A DNA stretch of 64,000 nucleotides from Paenarthrobacter sp. A20 (GCF_024168825.1 NZ_JALJWH010000001.1:4960001-5024000), one strand, 5' to 3'. Shown: positions 19,003 through 27,987, counted from the stretch's first letter. The notes: generated by a model from the sequence alone, not told the origin. Numbers and translations are program-made.

Positions 19003-20202
19003 CTAGTGGATGGGAGCATCACCGAAGTCGCGGATGGGAAGACGCTCACCGCCGCGGAGGGCGGACTCGTGGGCGATGATCCCAGGGAGGGTGAACCGGG
19101 CCGCCACCCAGGCGTTGACCGGTGGCAGTGTCCGGTTGTTCACCGCGGTCACAAAGTCATCCACAAGGAACTGGTGGCTTCCTTCGTGCCCGTTGGGTGC
19201 ACCGAGGAACTCCTGGGGTAGGCGGGACTGGTCATGGACGGGCGCCAGGCCCGAGATGAAGGCATCGCGCAGTTCCGGTGCCACATCTGCCAAGGACGGA
19301 TCATCGGCAGACATGGTCGGCTTGGTTTCCACCTGTTCGGAGACGTCCTCCACAGTGGACTTGTCCTGCCAGACCGTGGTGGTGGCTAGTTGTTCAAAAC
19401 TGGCGTCCGTGCCGAAGAAGCGGAAGCGGGACTCCCGGATATGCGAGGGATAGCCGACGCGGCGCATCTCGTTGGTGCGCATCGCACCGCCGTCGTTCAT
19501 TTCGAACAAAGCCGTGGCGTTCGAAAAGTCGTTGGCGAACATGCTGACGTTTTTGTCGAAGACGCCGTCGCCGCGCTGGTCCTTCACGCCGATGCAGCTG
19601 ACACTGACGGCGTGGCCCGGCACGGCGCCGAGGACACCGCCGATGGCGTGCGTCGGGTACAGCATGGGCGGGTAGCTGGCGGTTTCCTTCCACCGTTCTC
19701 CACCGCTGTACTGGTAGGCCTCGTAGAATCCCAGATCCATGTCGTGGACGTAGTCGCCCTCGGTATAGAAAATCCGGCCGAACTTGCCGGCTGCATGCTG
19801 CTGCCTGGCGTAGACCGTGGCGGGGTTGTAGTAGCTGGTCTCCCCCATCGCGTAGACCAGTTTCGTCTCTCGGACGGCCTCGATGATGCGAGCGATTTCC
19901 TCCTCCGAGATCGCCATCGGCACCGCCGAATAGACGTGCTTTCCGGCGCGCAGCGCACGCTCCACCAAAGGACCGTGGGTCCACCGCTGCGTGAAGATGG
20001 CGACAGCATCGACGTCGGACTCCAACAACTCATCAAAGCTGGCTTTGACACCATCCAAGCCCCAGCGTTCCTGGGCTGCGGCGGCGCGCTCCGGGAGCTC
20101 ATCCACGGCGTAGACCGCGCTGACACCGGGGTGGAGCTTGAACAAATGTGCGAACTGGCTGCCGAACTGTCCGACACCCACTACACCGATCGAAAACGTC
20201 AT
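19003..20202 (-). CDS. Gfo/Idh/MocA-family NAD(P)-dependent oxidoreductase
   Basis: A 399-residue sugar-type dehydrogenase. The N-terminal Rossmann fold starts IGVVGVGQFGSQFAHLFK, and the family signature region GKHVYSAVPMAISEEE is in place of the usual EKP motif (A-V-P here). The C-terminal alpha/beta domain includes GDYVHDMDLGFYEAYQYSGG and MLYPTHAIGGVLG, whose histidine is in the usual catalytic area. The enzyme probably oxidises a sugar or polyol released from the transported glycoside; the substrate is unknown. RBS GGAAAGG precedes ATG 20202. It is divergent from the transporter operon and shares its regulatory region. Confidence 0.9.
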   Translation of the reverse strand: MTFSIGVVGVGQFGSQFAHLFKLHPGVSAVYAVDELPERAAAAQERWGLDGVKASFDELLESDVDAVAIFTQRWTHGPLVERALRAGKHVYSAVPMAISEEEIARIIEAVRETKLVYAMGETSYYNPATVYARQQHAAGKFGRIFYTEGDYVHDMDLGFYEAYQYSGGERWKETASYPPMLYPTHAIGGVLGAVPGHAVSVSCIGVKDQRGDGVFDKNVSMFANDFSNATALFEMNDGGAMRTNEMRRVGYPSHIRESRFRFFGTDASFEQLATTTVWQDKSTVEDVSEQVETKPTMSADDPSLADVAPELRDAFISGLAPVHDQSRLPQEFLGAPNGHEGSHQFLVDDFVTAVNNRTLPPVNAWVAARFTLPGIIAHESALRGGERLPIRDFGDAPIH

Positions 20203-20279
20203 TGTTTACCTTTCCTTGAAGCTGCCGCGCAGCCCATCGAAGCGTCCCCTTTTAGGTTTCACATGAGTCTTCCACCGCG

Positions 20280-20297
20280 ATCTACACGAGTCAACAG
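20280..20297. promoter_or_regulatory. Candidate LacI-type operator O1
   Basis: ATCTACACGAGT at 20280-20291 repeats one orientation of the palindrome at 20355-20372; its other half is degenerate. It lies 78 bases upstream of the oxidoreductase start. Confidence 0.55.
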
Positions 20298-20354
20298 ATA
20301 GAACACATTCGAACATTTCTCACCAAAAATTGCCGTCAACCCTTGTGCTGATCA

Positions 20355-20372
20355 AATCTACTCGTGTAGATT
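20355..20372. promoter_or_regulatory. Candidate LacI-type operator O2
   Basis: AATCTACTCGTGTAGATT is a palindrome with perfect 7-bp arms (AATCTAC/GTAGATT) around a CG-containing centre, as usual for LacI-family operators. It is 45 bases upstream of the first transporter gene. Both sites lie in the divergent promoter, and the LacI gene is in one of the two operons. Confidence 0.7.
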
Positions 20373-20417
20373 CCAGTCCAGGTTGTTATTCACATCACAG
20401 TCAGGAAAGGGTCGACG

Positions 20418-21380
20418 ATGACCACGCTAACCAAGCAACCGGGGAAAGCTTCGGGGCGTTCCGGAGCCAACCACGGACGCAAGCTTCAACCCGCCAAACG
20501 GAGCATGACCAGCCGTCTCGGCGACCTCAGAATCGCCCTCTTCTTTATCTTCCCGGCGCTCATTGGCTTCGTGGCGTTCTTCCTTATCCCCACCATCCGC
20601 GGTATCTACCTCAGCTTCACCGAATACAGCATCCTGGGCGAGCCCACCTGGATCGGGATCAAGAACTACACCGCCATCTTCGCCGACGAACTGTTCTGGA
20701 ACGCCATGGGCGTCACGCTCCAGTACGTCGCACTCAACATCGGATTCCAGACCGTTATCGCCCTGGGCCTGGCCCTGCTGATGCACCGCGTCGCCAAATC
20801 CACCTTCATTCGTGGCGCGCTGCTGCTGCCATTCCTGGTGGCCAACGTGATCGTCGCCCTCCTCTGGTTCTGGATGCTCGACTATCAACTGGGCATCGTC
20901 AACGAAGTCATGAGCTGGGTGGGCCTCCCCCGCGTCGCCTTCTTCGGCAGCGAACAATGGGCTATCCCCACCATCGCCTTCGTGAACGTCTGGCGGCACA
21001 TGGGGTACACCGCGCTCCTGATTTTCGCCGGCCTGCAATCCATCCCGAACCACCTCTACGAGGTAGCAAACCTCGACGGCGCGTCCCCGGCCCGTACGTT
21101 CCGGAGCATCACCATGCCGCTGCTCCGCCCCGTATTGGTACTGGTGCTGGTGGTCACCGTGATCGGTTCCTTCCAAGTGTTCGACACCGTGGCCGTCACC
21201 ACCAACGGCGGACCCGTCAACGCCTCCCGCGTCATCCAGATGTACATCTACCAAAAAGCCTTCGGGGAATCCGACTTCGGCTACGCATCCGCCCTCTCCG
21301 TGATCCTGTTCGTCATCCTCGCCCTGGTGGCCTTCGTGCAAATGAAGTTCCTCAAAGGCAACGAATCGGACCTGGACTAA
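20418..21380 (+). CDS. Carbohydrate ABC transporter permease (MalF-type)
   Basis: A 320-residue inner-membrane subunit of a CUT1 sugar importer. It has six membrane segments, starting with IALFFIFPALIGFVAFFLIP (about 38-57). The cytoplasmic EAA loop that contacts the ATPase is EVANLDGASPARTFRSITMPLL (about 215-236). RBS AGGAAAGGG precedes the ATG. No ATPase gene is in the cluster; as in many actinobacteria a shared MsiK-type ATPase elsewhere probably serves it (inference). Confidence 0.94.
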   Translation: MTTLTKQPGKASGRSGANHGRKLQPAKRSMTSRLGDLRIALFFIFPALIGFVAFFLIPTIRGIYLSFTEYSILGEPTWIGIKNYTAIFADELFWNAMGVTLQYVALNIGFQTVIALGLALLMHRVAKSTFIRGALLLPFLVANVIVALLWFWMLDYQLGIVNEVMSWVGLPRVAFFGSEQWAIPTIAFVNVWRHMGYTALLIFAGLQSIPNHLYEVANLDGASPARTFRSITMPLLRPVLVLVLVVTVIGSFQVFDTVAVTTNGGPVNASRVIQMYIYQKAFGESDFGYASALSVILFVILALVAFVQMKFLKGNESDLD

Positions 21381-21406
21381 GCCGGATGTGGACTAAGGAA
21401 ACCGCC

Positions 21407-22318
21407 ATGACTACCTCAACCCTTCCCCGCAATCGCCGCAAGAAGCCCCTCAATTGGCGCCGGATCGGCGCGTGGGTGCTTGTCGCCGTCGCCGTCGCCG
21501 TGACCGTTGCCCCGTTCCTCTGGATGCTGCGGACGGCACTGTCGAGCAACAGTGCACTGGCCTCCAACGCCGGGAACCTCCTGCCCGCCGACTTCAGCTG
21601 GGGCGCTTTCAAGCGCGTCCTGGGCCTGCAGACCACCGAAGAGGCAATCGCCGACGGCGGTTCCGGCGCGGCCATCAACTTCTGGCTCTACCTCCGGAAC
21701 TCGGTCATCTTCGCCAGCATCACCACAGCCGGCCAAGTGTTCTTCAGCGCTATGGCCGCCTATGCCTTTTCACGGTTGCGCTGGCCGGGCCGGAACAAAG
21801 TGTTCGCCGTCTTCCTGACCACCATGATGGTCCCGCCGATCTTTACGGCGCTGCCGAACTTCCTCATGATCAAGAACCTTGGGCTGTTGAACACCATGGC
21901 CGGGATGTCCCTGCCGTTCCTGTTCATGACCCCGTTCGCCATCTTCTTCCTCCGCCAGTTCTTCCTCAGCATGTCCCGCGAGGTGGAGGAAGCGGCAATG
22001 CTCGACGGCGCCAAGCACCTGCGCATCTTCTTCCAGATTGTGCTTCCCAACGCCGCAGCCCCTATCGCCACGCTGGTGCTGCTGACCTTTATCGGTCAGT
22101 GGAACGAGTACTTCTGGCCGCTGCTGGTGGGCCAGGACGAGAACGTCCGGGTGCTCACCGTTGGCCTCAGCGTCTTCAAGTCCCAGTCCCCCCAAGGCGC
22201 CCTGGACTGGTCCGGGCTCATGGCCGGGACCCTGGTCGCAGCGCTCCCGATCTTCCTGCTGTTCATCGCCTTCGGCAAGAAGGTAGTCAACTCCATCGGA
22301 TTCTCCGGAATCAAGTAA
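21407..22318 (+). CDS. Carbohydrate ABC transporter permease (MalG-type)
   Basis: The second permease of the CUT1 importer, 303 residues. The first membrane segment is IGAWVLVAVAVAVTVAPFLWML, and the EAA loop is EEAAMLDGAKHLRIFFQIVLPNAA (about 205-228), with the usual C-terminal FxxGxxxGxxK-type end (NSIGFSGIK). The start ATG 21407 (MTTSTLPRNRRKK) follows the first permease by 26 bases, with AAGGAAACC upstream. The order permease-permease-binding protein differs from the commoner binding-protein-first order. Confidence 0.94.
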   Translation: MTTSTLPRNRRKKPLNWRRIGAWVLVAVAVAVTVAPFLWMLRTALSSNSALASNAGNLLPADFSWGAFKRVLGLQTTEEAIADGGSGAAINFWLYLRNSVIFASITTAGQVFFSAMAAYAFSRLRWPGRNKVFAVFLTTMMVPPIFTALPNFLMIKNLGLLNTMAGMSLPFLFMTPFAIFFLRQFFLSMSREVEEAAMLDGAKHLRIFFQIVLPNAAAPIATLVLLTFIGQWNEYFWPLLVGQDENVRVLTVGLSVFKSQSPQGALDWSGLMAGTLVAALPIFLLFIAFGKKVVNSIGFSGIK

Positions 22319-22345
22319 CCCGCATCCCCTCTTGAAAGGTTCGTC

Positions 22346-23686
22346 ATGAAGAAAACCCTCGGCGTCGCCGCTGCTGCCGCCGCCATCGCCCTGACCCTGT
22401 CCGCCTGTGGCGGTTCCGCCCCCGCCTCCACCGAGGCCAAGGGTGAAATCAATTACTGGCTCTGGGACGCCAACCAACTCCCGGCGTACCAGCAATGTGC
22501 CAACGACTTCACCAAGGCCAACCCGGACATCAAGGTCAAGATCACCCAGCGCGGTTGGGACGATTATTGGACCACCCTGACCAACGGATTCGTTGCCGGA
22601 ACAGCCCCGGACGTCTTCACCAACCACCTCTCCAAGTACCCGGAATATGCCGCCAAGAAGCAGCTGCTGTCCCTGGACGAGGCCGTGGAGAAGGACGGCA
22701 TCAAGCTGGACGCCTACACCAAGGGACTCCCGGAACTTTGGGTAGGCCAGGACGGCAAGCGCTACGGCCTGCCGAAGGACTGGGACACCGTGGGACTCTT
22801 CTACAACAAGGCCATGACGGACGCCGCCGGAATCTCGGCAGAGCAGATGGCTTCGCTTGATTGGAACCCGAAGGACGGCGGCAGCTACGAGAAGGCCATC
22901 GCCCACCTGACTGTGGACAAGAACGGCAAGCGCGGCGACGAATCGGGTTTCGACAAGAACAACGTAGCCACCTACGGACTGGGCCTGACGGGCAGTGGTT
23001 CGGGACAGGGCCAGACCGAGTGGAGCTTCCTCACCGCCACCACGGGCTGGACCGCAACTGATAAGAACCCGTGGGGCACCAAGTTCAACTACGACGACCC
23101 CCGCTTCCAGGAAACCATCGCCTGGTGGGCCGGACTGGTGGACAAGGGCTACATGCCCAAGCTCGAAACCACGGTGGGCGCAAGCATGCCGGACAGCTTC
23201 GGTGCCGGTAAGGCTGCCATCAACACCAACGGTGACTGGCTGATCGGACAATACCAAACCTACAAGGGCATCCAAACGGCCTTCGCCCCCACTCCCAAGG
23301 GCCCTGATGGCAAGCGCGCGTCCATGTTCAACGGCCTGGCCGACTCCATCTGGGCAGGCACCAAGAACCCCGGAGCCAGCGTCAAATGGGTTGAATATCT
23401 CGGCTCCACGGCCTGCCAGGACGTGGTGGCCAGCAAGGCCGTCGTGTTCCCAGCCATCGCCAGCTCCTCCGAGATCGCAGCCAAGGCCTTCGCTGACAAG
23501 GGCACCGACGTCTCGGCCTTCACTACACACGTGAAGGATGGCACCACGTTCCTCTTCCCGATCGCTGACAAGGCTGCCAAGGTGGATGGCATCATGAAGC
23601 CAGCAATGGACGCTGTCATCTCCGGCAAGAAACCTGCTTCCTCGCTGACTGAAGCCAACGACCAGGTCAACAACCTCTTCAAGTAA
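22346..23686 (+). CDS. Extracellular sugar-binding lipoprotein of the ABC importer
   Basis: A 446-residue solute-binding protein. The lipoprotein signal MKKTLGVAAAAAAIALTLSACGG has lipobox LSAC (cysteine at 21), so the protein is anchored outside the membrane. The mature part is a family-1 SBP with INYWLWDANQLPAYQQCANDF, GLPKDWDTVGLFYNKA and INTNGDWLIGQYQ. Aromatic residues are plentiful, as in oligosaccharide binders. It delivers its ligand, probably melibiose, raffinose or a related alpha-galactoside given the adjacent GH36 enzyme, to the two permeases just upstream. A strong hairpin follows the gene. Confidence 0.94.
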   Translation: MKKTLGVAAAAAAIALTLSACGGSAPASTEAKGEINYWLWDANQLPAYQQCANDFTKANPDIKVKITQRGWDDYWTTLTNGFVAGTAPDVFTNHLSKYPEYAAKKQLLSLDEAVEKDGIKLDAYTKGLPELWVGQDGKRYGLPKDWDTVGLFYNKAMTDAAGISAEQMASLDWNPKDGGSYEKAIAHLTVDKNGKRGDESGFDKNNVATYGLGLTGSGSGQGQTEWSFLTATTGWTATDKNPWGTKFNYDDPRFQETIAWWAGLVDKGYMPKLETTVGASMPDSFGAGKAAINTNGDWLIGQYQTYKGIQTAFAPTPKGPDGKRASMFNGLADSIWAGTKNPGASVKWVEYLGSTACQDVVASKAVVFPAIASSSEIAAKAFADKGTDVSAFTTHVKDGTTFLFPIADKAAKVDGIMKPAMDAVISGKKPASSLTEANDQVNNLFK

Positions 23687-23694
23687 CCCCACCC

Positions 23695-23755
23695 GTTGTG
23701 AGGCCCGCTCTGCGCGTTATTTCCTTCGCGAAGCGCGCAGAGCGGGCCCCACAAC
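23695..23755 (+). terminator. Long stem-loop between binding protein and alpha-galactosidase genes
   Basis: A 22-bp inverted repeat with one mismatch (left arm begins GTTGTGAGGCCCGCTCTGCG, right arm 23734-23755) and a 17-base loop. No T-run follows. It may attenuate readthrough into the alpha-galactosidase gene, or protect upstream mRNA. Confidence 0.65.
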
Positions 23756-23791
23756 TCCCCATATGACCCGATTTGAAAGTGACTCACATCC

Positions 23792-25975
23792 ATGCAACCG
23801 CTCCATCTCCGTTCCGCAGGTACCAGCCTGGTGATCAGCACCCACCGCGGAGAGGCTGAGATAACCCACTGGGGAGCTGACCTGGGCGACGCCCTGCCTG
23901 ACCTGGCGATCCTCAACGAGCCCATCCCGCCGTCCTCGATCGACGCGAATGTTCCTGCGGGACTCCTCCCGCAGGCTTCGTCGTCGTGGCAGGGCCGGCC
24001 CGGGCTTCGCGGTCACCGGATATCCGAAGGCGTACCCGGCTTCGATTTCTCAGTACGCCTTCGCATGGTGAGTGCGACGACGGACGGCACCACCGCCGTC
24101 GTGATTCAGTCGGATCCCGACGCCGGTATCACGGTGACCAGCAACCTCACCCTGCACGCGGGCGGGCTTCTCGAACTCAAGCACACGGCCAGCAACGACG
24201 GCACGTCGCCCTTCCAGCTGGACGAGTTGGCGACGATGCTCCCGGTGGCGCCGGACGCCGTCGAACTTTTGGACCTGACCGGACGCTGGTGCCGCGAACG
24301 CCACCCGCAGCGCCGGGCCATCCAGCAGGGAACGTGGGTCCGAACGGGCCGGCACGGCCGCACCGGGCACGACTCCTCGCTCCTGCTCGCCGCGGGAACG
24401 GCCGGCTTCGGCAACAGGCACGGCAAGGTCTGGGCAACGCACCTGGCGTGGAGCGGGAACCATGAGCAATTCGCGGACAACGTTGCGGACGGGCGAACCA
24501 TGGTGGGCGGTTCGGAGCTCCTGGGACCCGCCGAAGTGGTGCTCCAGCCCGGCGAAAGCTACACCACCCCTGCACTGTTCGCGGCGTACTCAGACCGCGG
24601 CCTGGATGGCATCACCGAGGCGTTCTACAGCTGGTTCCGCGCGCGGCCGCATCACGTCGGTGCGCTTTCGGGCAAGCCGCGTCCAGTGGTCCTCAACACC
24701 TGGGAAGCGGTCTACTTCGACCACAATCTGGATACCCTGGTCGAGCTGGCCGAGTCGGCTGCAGACCTGGGCGTCGAACGGTTCGTGCTCGACGACGGCT
24801 GGTTCCGCGGGCGCCGCGACGACCACGCCGGGTTGGGCGACTGGTACGTGGACCAAACTGTGTGGCCCGACGGGCTGACACCGCTCATCGACGCCGTGAC
24901 CTCGCGCGGCATGGAGTTCGGGCTGTGGGTGGAGCCGGAAATGGTCAACCTCGACTCCGACATTGCCCGGGCTCATCCCGAGTGGATCGTGGGTCCGTCC
25001 GCGGCTTCGCACAAGGACGGTGGCCGGCTGCCCCTGGAATGGCGGCAGCAGCACGTCATCGACCTGGTGAACCCGGAGGCCTGGAGCTACGTTTTCGACC
25101 GGATCGACGCGCTCCTGCGCGGCAACAACATCAGCTACCTCAAGTGGGACCAGAACCGCGACCTCCTGGAGCACGGTCATGCCGGCCGGGCCTCGGTCCA
25201 TGAGCAAACGCTGGCGGCGTACCGGCTCTTCGATGCTCTCCGCGAGGCACACCCGGAGGTTGAGATCGAGAGCTGCTCCTCCGGTGGCGGACGCGTGGAT
25301 CTGGGAATCCTCGAGCGGACGGACCGGGTGTGGGCATCCGACTGCAACGACGCCCTGGAGCGGCAGACCATCCAGCGCTGGACCGGCGTGGTGGTTCCGC
25401 CGGAGCTGGTGGGCGGGCATGTCGGGCCCACTACGTCTCACACCACCGCCCGCACGCACGATCTTTCGTTCCGGGCCATCACGGCCTTGTTCGGTCACTT
25501 CGGCATGGAGTGGGACGTCCGCTCGGTCACCGGAGCCGAGCGTGAGGAACTCAAGCGCTTCATTGCTTTGTACAAGGAACACCGCGGGCTTATCCACAGT
25601 GGACGAATGGTGCGCGCCGATGTGCCGGACGAGTCGCTGATGGTGCACGGCGTTGTCGCGGACACGCACGACGGCGGCACTCCCACAGGTGCCACGGCCG
25701 CACTTTTCGCTGTGGTCAAGACCCGCACAGGCTTCGCCGAGCAGGTGGGCCGGGTGGCGATTCCGGGGCTGGATCCCTCGCGTTCCTATCGTGTCGAGGC
25801 GATCTTCCCGTCTCCGGGAGACGCCGACTACGGGCACACGTTCATCGAAGCCAAGCCGGCCCCCTGGCTGGCAACCGGTGCCGAAGCATCGGGGCGTTTC
25901 CTGGGCGAAGTGGGGCTCCCTATGCCCGTCCTGCATCCGGAGCACGCCATCGTTCTGCGGCTCACAGCCCTCTGA
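23792..25975 (+). CDS. Alpha-galactosidase, glycoside hydrolase family 36
   Basis: Hydrolyses terminal alpha-1,6-galactosyl bonds (melibiose, raffinose). The 727-residue protein has the GH36 layout: an N-terminal beta-sandwich, then a TIM barrel from about residue 290 (VVLNTWEAVYFDH, FVLDDGWFRGRRDD, GLWVEPEMVN). The nucleophile is the Asp of YLKWDQNRD (about D453), and the acid/base is the Asp of VWASDCND (about D517). CSSGGGRVDLGILERTD is also typical. No signal peptide is present, so it acts on sugars taken up intact by the adjacent ABC importer. The RBS is weak. The IS110 element begins within roughly 10-60 bases of the stop codon. Confidence 0.96.
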   Translation: MQPLHLRSAGTSLVISTHRGEAEITHWGADLGDALPDLAILNEPIPPSSIDANVPAGLLPQASSSWQGRPGLRGHRISEGVPGFDFSVRLRMVSATTDGTTAVVIQSDPDAGITVTSNLTLHAGGLLELKHTASNDGTSPFQLDELATMLPVAPDAVELLDLTGRWCRERHPQRRAIQQGTWVRTGRHGRTGHDSSLLLAAGTAGFGNRHGKVWATHLAWSGNHEQFADNVADGRTMVGGSELLGPAEVVLQPGESYTTPALFAAYSDRGLDGITEAFYSWFRARPHHVGALSGKPRPVVLNTWEAVYFDHNLDTLVELAESAADLGVERFVLDDGWFRGRRDDHAGLGDWYVDQTVWPDGLTPLIDAVTSRGMEFGLWVEPEMVNLDSDIARAHPEWIVGPSAASHKDGGRLPLEWRQQHVIDLVNPEAWSYVFDRIDALLRGNNISYLKWDQNRDLLEHGHAGRASVHEQTLAAYRLFDALREAHPEVEIESCSSGGGRVDLGILERTDRVWASDCNDALERQTIQRWTGVVVPPELVGGHVGPTTSHTTARTHDLSFRAITALFGHFGMEWDVRSVTGAEREELKRFIALYKEHRGLIHSGRMVRADVPDESLMVHGVVADTHDGGTPTGATAALFAVVKTRTGFAEQVGRVAIPGLDPSRSYRVEAIFPSPGDADYGHTFIEAKPAPWLATGAEASGRFLGEVGLPMPVLHPEHAIVLRLTAL

Positions 25976-25989
25976 CGCTCGTTACCTTT

Positions 25990-26222
25990 TTCGTAGCCTG
26001 TTTCCTGGTGCAGGATATGGGTGTGCTGGCCTGCTGATCCCGGCATGATTGTGACGCTCTGTCAGTCGATGATCTTGAGAGTGTTGTCACCGGGGTTGGT
26101 AGGTGCCGGGAGACCGCTGATAGGGGCAGGACAGTTCGGGAACGTCGTGCGTAACGTGGGTGCCGGGTCCTGACACCGATGGTGGGCCAGTGGAGGTAGT
26201 TGACTACGACTGGAGGTGCCAG
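25990..26222 (+). ncRNA. Putative IS110 bridge-RNA region (left non-coding end)
   Basis: IS110-type elements are known to encode a bridge RNA in the non-coding end upstream of the transposase, with loops that recognise target and donor DNA. This stretch has the right place and length. Inside it, GGTAGGTG (26098) and CCGGGAGACCG (26106) both occur in the 32-bp repeat next to the right junction. GAGAGTGT (26077) occurs on the minus strand across the right junction. The fold was not computed, so this is a candidate only. Confidence 0.4.
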
Positions 26223-27422
26223 ATGATCACGAACCACGACGGTGTCGAGGTGTTTATTGGGCTGGATGTTGGCAAGGGCGTCCATCATGCCGTTGCCGTG
26301 GATCGGGCCGGCAGGAAATTACTGGACCGGGCGCTGCCCAACGATGAAGCCAAAATCCGGGAAATCATCGCCGAACTTGTGGACGCCGGACGTGTGTTGC
26401 TGGTCGTTGACCAGCCAGCGACTATCGGCGCGTTGCCGGTAGCGGTTGCCCAGGCCGCCGGGGTGCTGGTCGGCTACCTGCCGGGGCTGGCGATGCGCCG
26501 GATCGCGGATCTTCACCCCGGAGAGGCGAAGACCGATGCCCGGGACGCGTTCATCATCGCCGAGGCCGCCAGGACCATGCCGCATGCCCTGCGCTCGGTT
26601 CAGTTGGTCGATGAGCAGCTCGCTGAGCTGAGCATGCTTTGCGGGTTCGACGAGGATCTGGCCAAGCAGGCCACGGCGACTTCGAACCGGATCCGTGGGC
26701 TGCTCACCCAGATCCACCCAGCTCTGGAAAGGGTGCTGGGACCCTACATGGACCACCCGGCGGTGCATGACCTGCTGCGGACCTGGCCTACCCCTGAAGC
26801 GCTCCGTCACGCGGGCCGGCGCCGGATCGGGACCCGGCTGAGCAAACTCGCGCCGCGGATGGGTGAACGTCTTGCCGATGACATCATCGAGGCCTTGGGC
26901 CGGCAAACAGTCACTGTCGTAGGAACGAACGCCGCGACCATCGTGCTGCCCCAGCTCGCGGCCATGCTCGCCGGGCTCCACGAAAGCCGCGCCACGGTCC
27001 TCACCCAGGTCGAAGCTCTCGTGGAGGCCCACCCTCTTCACCCGGTCCTGATGTCTCTGCCGGCCGTGGGCATCAGGACCGCCGCACGAATCCTCACCGA
27101 AGTCGCCGGGAAAGAGTTCCCCACCGCCGGGCACCTGGCCTCTTACGCCGGGCTGGCCCCCGTCACCTGGCGATCCGGGTCCTCCATCCGCGGCGACCAT
27201 TCCTCAAGAAAAGGCAACAAAGTCCTCAAACGAACCCTGTTCCTCTCCGCATTCGCTGCGCTCCACGACCCACCGTCCCGGGCATACTACGAACGCAAAC
27301 GAGCCGAAGGAAAACGCCACAACCAAGCACTCATCGCCCTCGCACGACGACGCTGCGACACCCTCTACGCCATGCTCCGCGACGGCACCCTCTACCAACC
27401 CCCAACACCCAAAACCGCTTGA
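26223..27422 (+). CDS. IS110-family transposase (DEDD recombinase)
   Basis: A 399-residue recombinase. The N-terminal RuvC-like DEDD domain begins VFIGLDVGKGVHHAVAVD, with further acidic positions in VLLVVDQPATIG and in KTDARDAFIIAEAAR. The C-terminal Transposase_20 domain has LPAVGIRTAARILTEV and HLASYAGLAPVTWRSGSSIRG; a conserved serine in this area is catalytic in the family. The start ATG 26223 has a good RBS (TGGAGGTGCC). The gene appears intact. Confidence 0.95.
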   Translation: MITNHDGVEVFIGLDVGKGVHHAVAVDRAGRKLLDRALPNDEAKIREIIAELVDAGRVLLVVDQPATIGALPVAVAQAAGVLVGYLPGLAMRRIADLHPGEAKTDARDAFIIAEAARTMPHALRSVQLVDEQLAELSMLCGFDEDLAKQATATSNRIRGLLTQIHPALERVLGPYMDHPAVHDLLRTWPTPEALRHAGRRRIGTRLSKLAPRMGERLADDIIEALGRQTVTVVGTNAATIVLPQLAAMLAGLHESRATVLTQVEALVEAHPLHPVLMSLPAVGIRTAARILTEVAGKEFPTAGHLASYAGLAPVTWRSGSSIRGDHSSRKGNKVLKRTLFLSAFAALHDPPSRAYYERKRAEGKRHNQALIALARRRCDTLYAMLRDGTLYQPPTPKTA

Positions 27423-27439
27423 CGAAAAACATAGGGACA

Positions 27440-27519
27440 CTCTCACCTATCGACGGTCTCCCGGGAACCTTCTCTCACCTACCGACGGTCTCCCGGGAAC
27501 CTTCTCTCACCTACCGCCT
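27440..27519 (-). repeat. 32-bp tandem repeat array next to the IS110 right end
   Basis: CTCTCACCTA begins at 27440, 27472 and 27504, exactly 32 bases apart. The first two complete units differ at one base (TATCGACGG / TACCGACGG) and share GTCTCCCGGGAACCTT. Read on the minus strand the core is GGTGAGAGAAGG. The array lies between the transposase and the 3' end of aroQ. Confidence 0.85.
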
Positions 27520-27522
27520 GCG

Positions 27523-27987
27523 TTAGACCGCGTCGGCCAGGTAATCGATGGCCAGCTTGTAGCCCAACACTCCAGCGCCGACGATGATCGCAGTACAGAC
27601 ACCCGACAGGTACGAGTGGTGGCGGAACTCTTCACGCTGGTGGACGTTGGTGATGTGAACTTCGACGGCGGGTAGCTGCACCGCTGCCAGGGCGTCCCGA
27701 AGAGCCACGGACGTATGGGTGTACGCCCCCGCATTGATGACAATCCCGACCGCTGTGCCACGCGCGGCATGGATGGCGTCCAGGAGATCGCCCTCGTGGT
27801 TCGACTGCACACAGTCAACGGTGAAGCCATGGGCTGCAGCCGCTGTCATGGCGAGTTGCTCGACGTCGGCCAGAGTGGACGTGCCGTACTTTTCGGGCTC
27901 GCGGGTACCCAGCAGATTCAAGTTGGGGCCGTTGATCACAAGGATGGTACCGCGACCGGCTTCGGTGGCGGGAGTGGCTTCAGTCAT
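27523..27987 (-). CDS. aroQ: 3-dehydroquinate dehydratase, type II
   Basis: Catalyses the third step of the shikimate pathway. The ~154-residue length and motifs fit type II enzymes: [21 protein letters not shown] with the catalytic tyrosine, [32 protein letters not shown] and the histidine in [21 protein letters not shown] 27987 (MTEATPATE) is chosen; a TTG 9 bases upstream is possible. It stands alone here, away from other aro genes. Repeat arrays flank it on both sides. Confidence 0.95.
   Translation of the reverse strand: MTEATPATEAGRGTILVINGPNLNLLGTREPEKYGTSTLADVEQLAMTAAAAHGFTVDCVQSNHEGDLLDAIHAARGTAVGIVINAGAYTHTSVALRDALAAVQLPAVEVHITNVHQREEFRHHSYLSGVCTAIIVGAGVLGYKLAIDYLADAV

Larger units (their letters stand above)
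25986..27441 (+). mobile_element. IS110-family insertion sequence (boundaries approximate)
   Basis: A transposase of the IS110/IS1111 family with a ~240-base non-coding left end and a very short right end (~18 bases after the stop). Such elements lack terminal inverted repeats. The right junction is placed at the CT of 27440-27441, because GGGACA|CTCTCACC leaves the transposon and enters the 32-bp repeat array at its CTCTCACC word; other array units read CCTT|CTCTCACC. The left junction is uncertain: a CT at 25986 gives ~1.46 kb, a usual IS110 length. Confidence 0.8.

Noticed and set aside
20386..20401. Possible Crp site upstream of the sugar importer (minus strand TGTGATGTGAATAACA)
   Set aside because: Only one half matches the consensus (TAACA instead of TCACA); too weak to report as a site.
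21770..23692. Long minus-strand open frame opposite the sugar permease and binding-protein genes
   Set aside because: Antisense shadow; the plus strand carries intact transporter genes with RBSs, a lipobox and an EAA loop.
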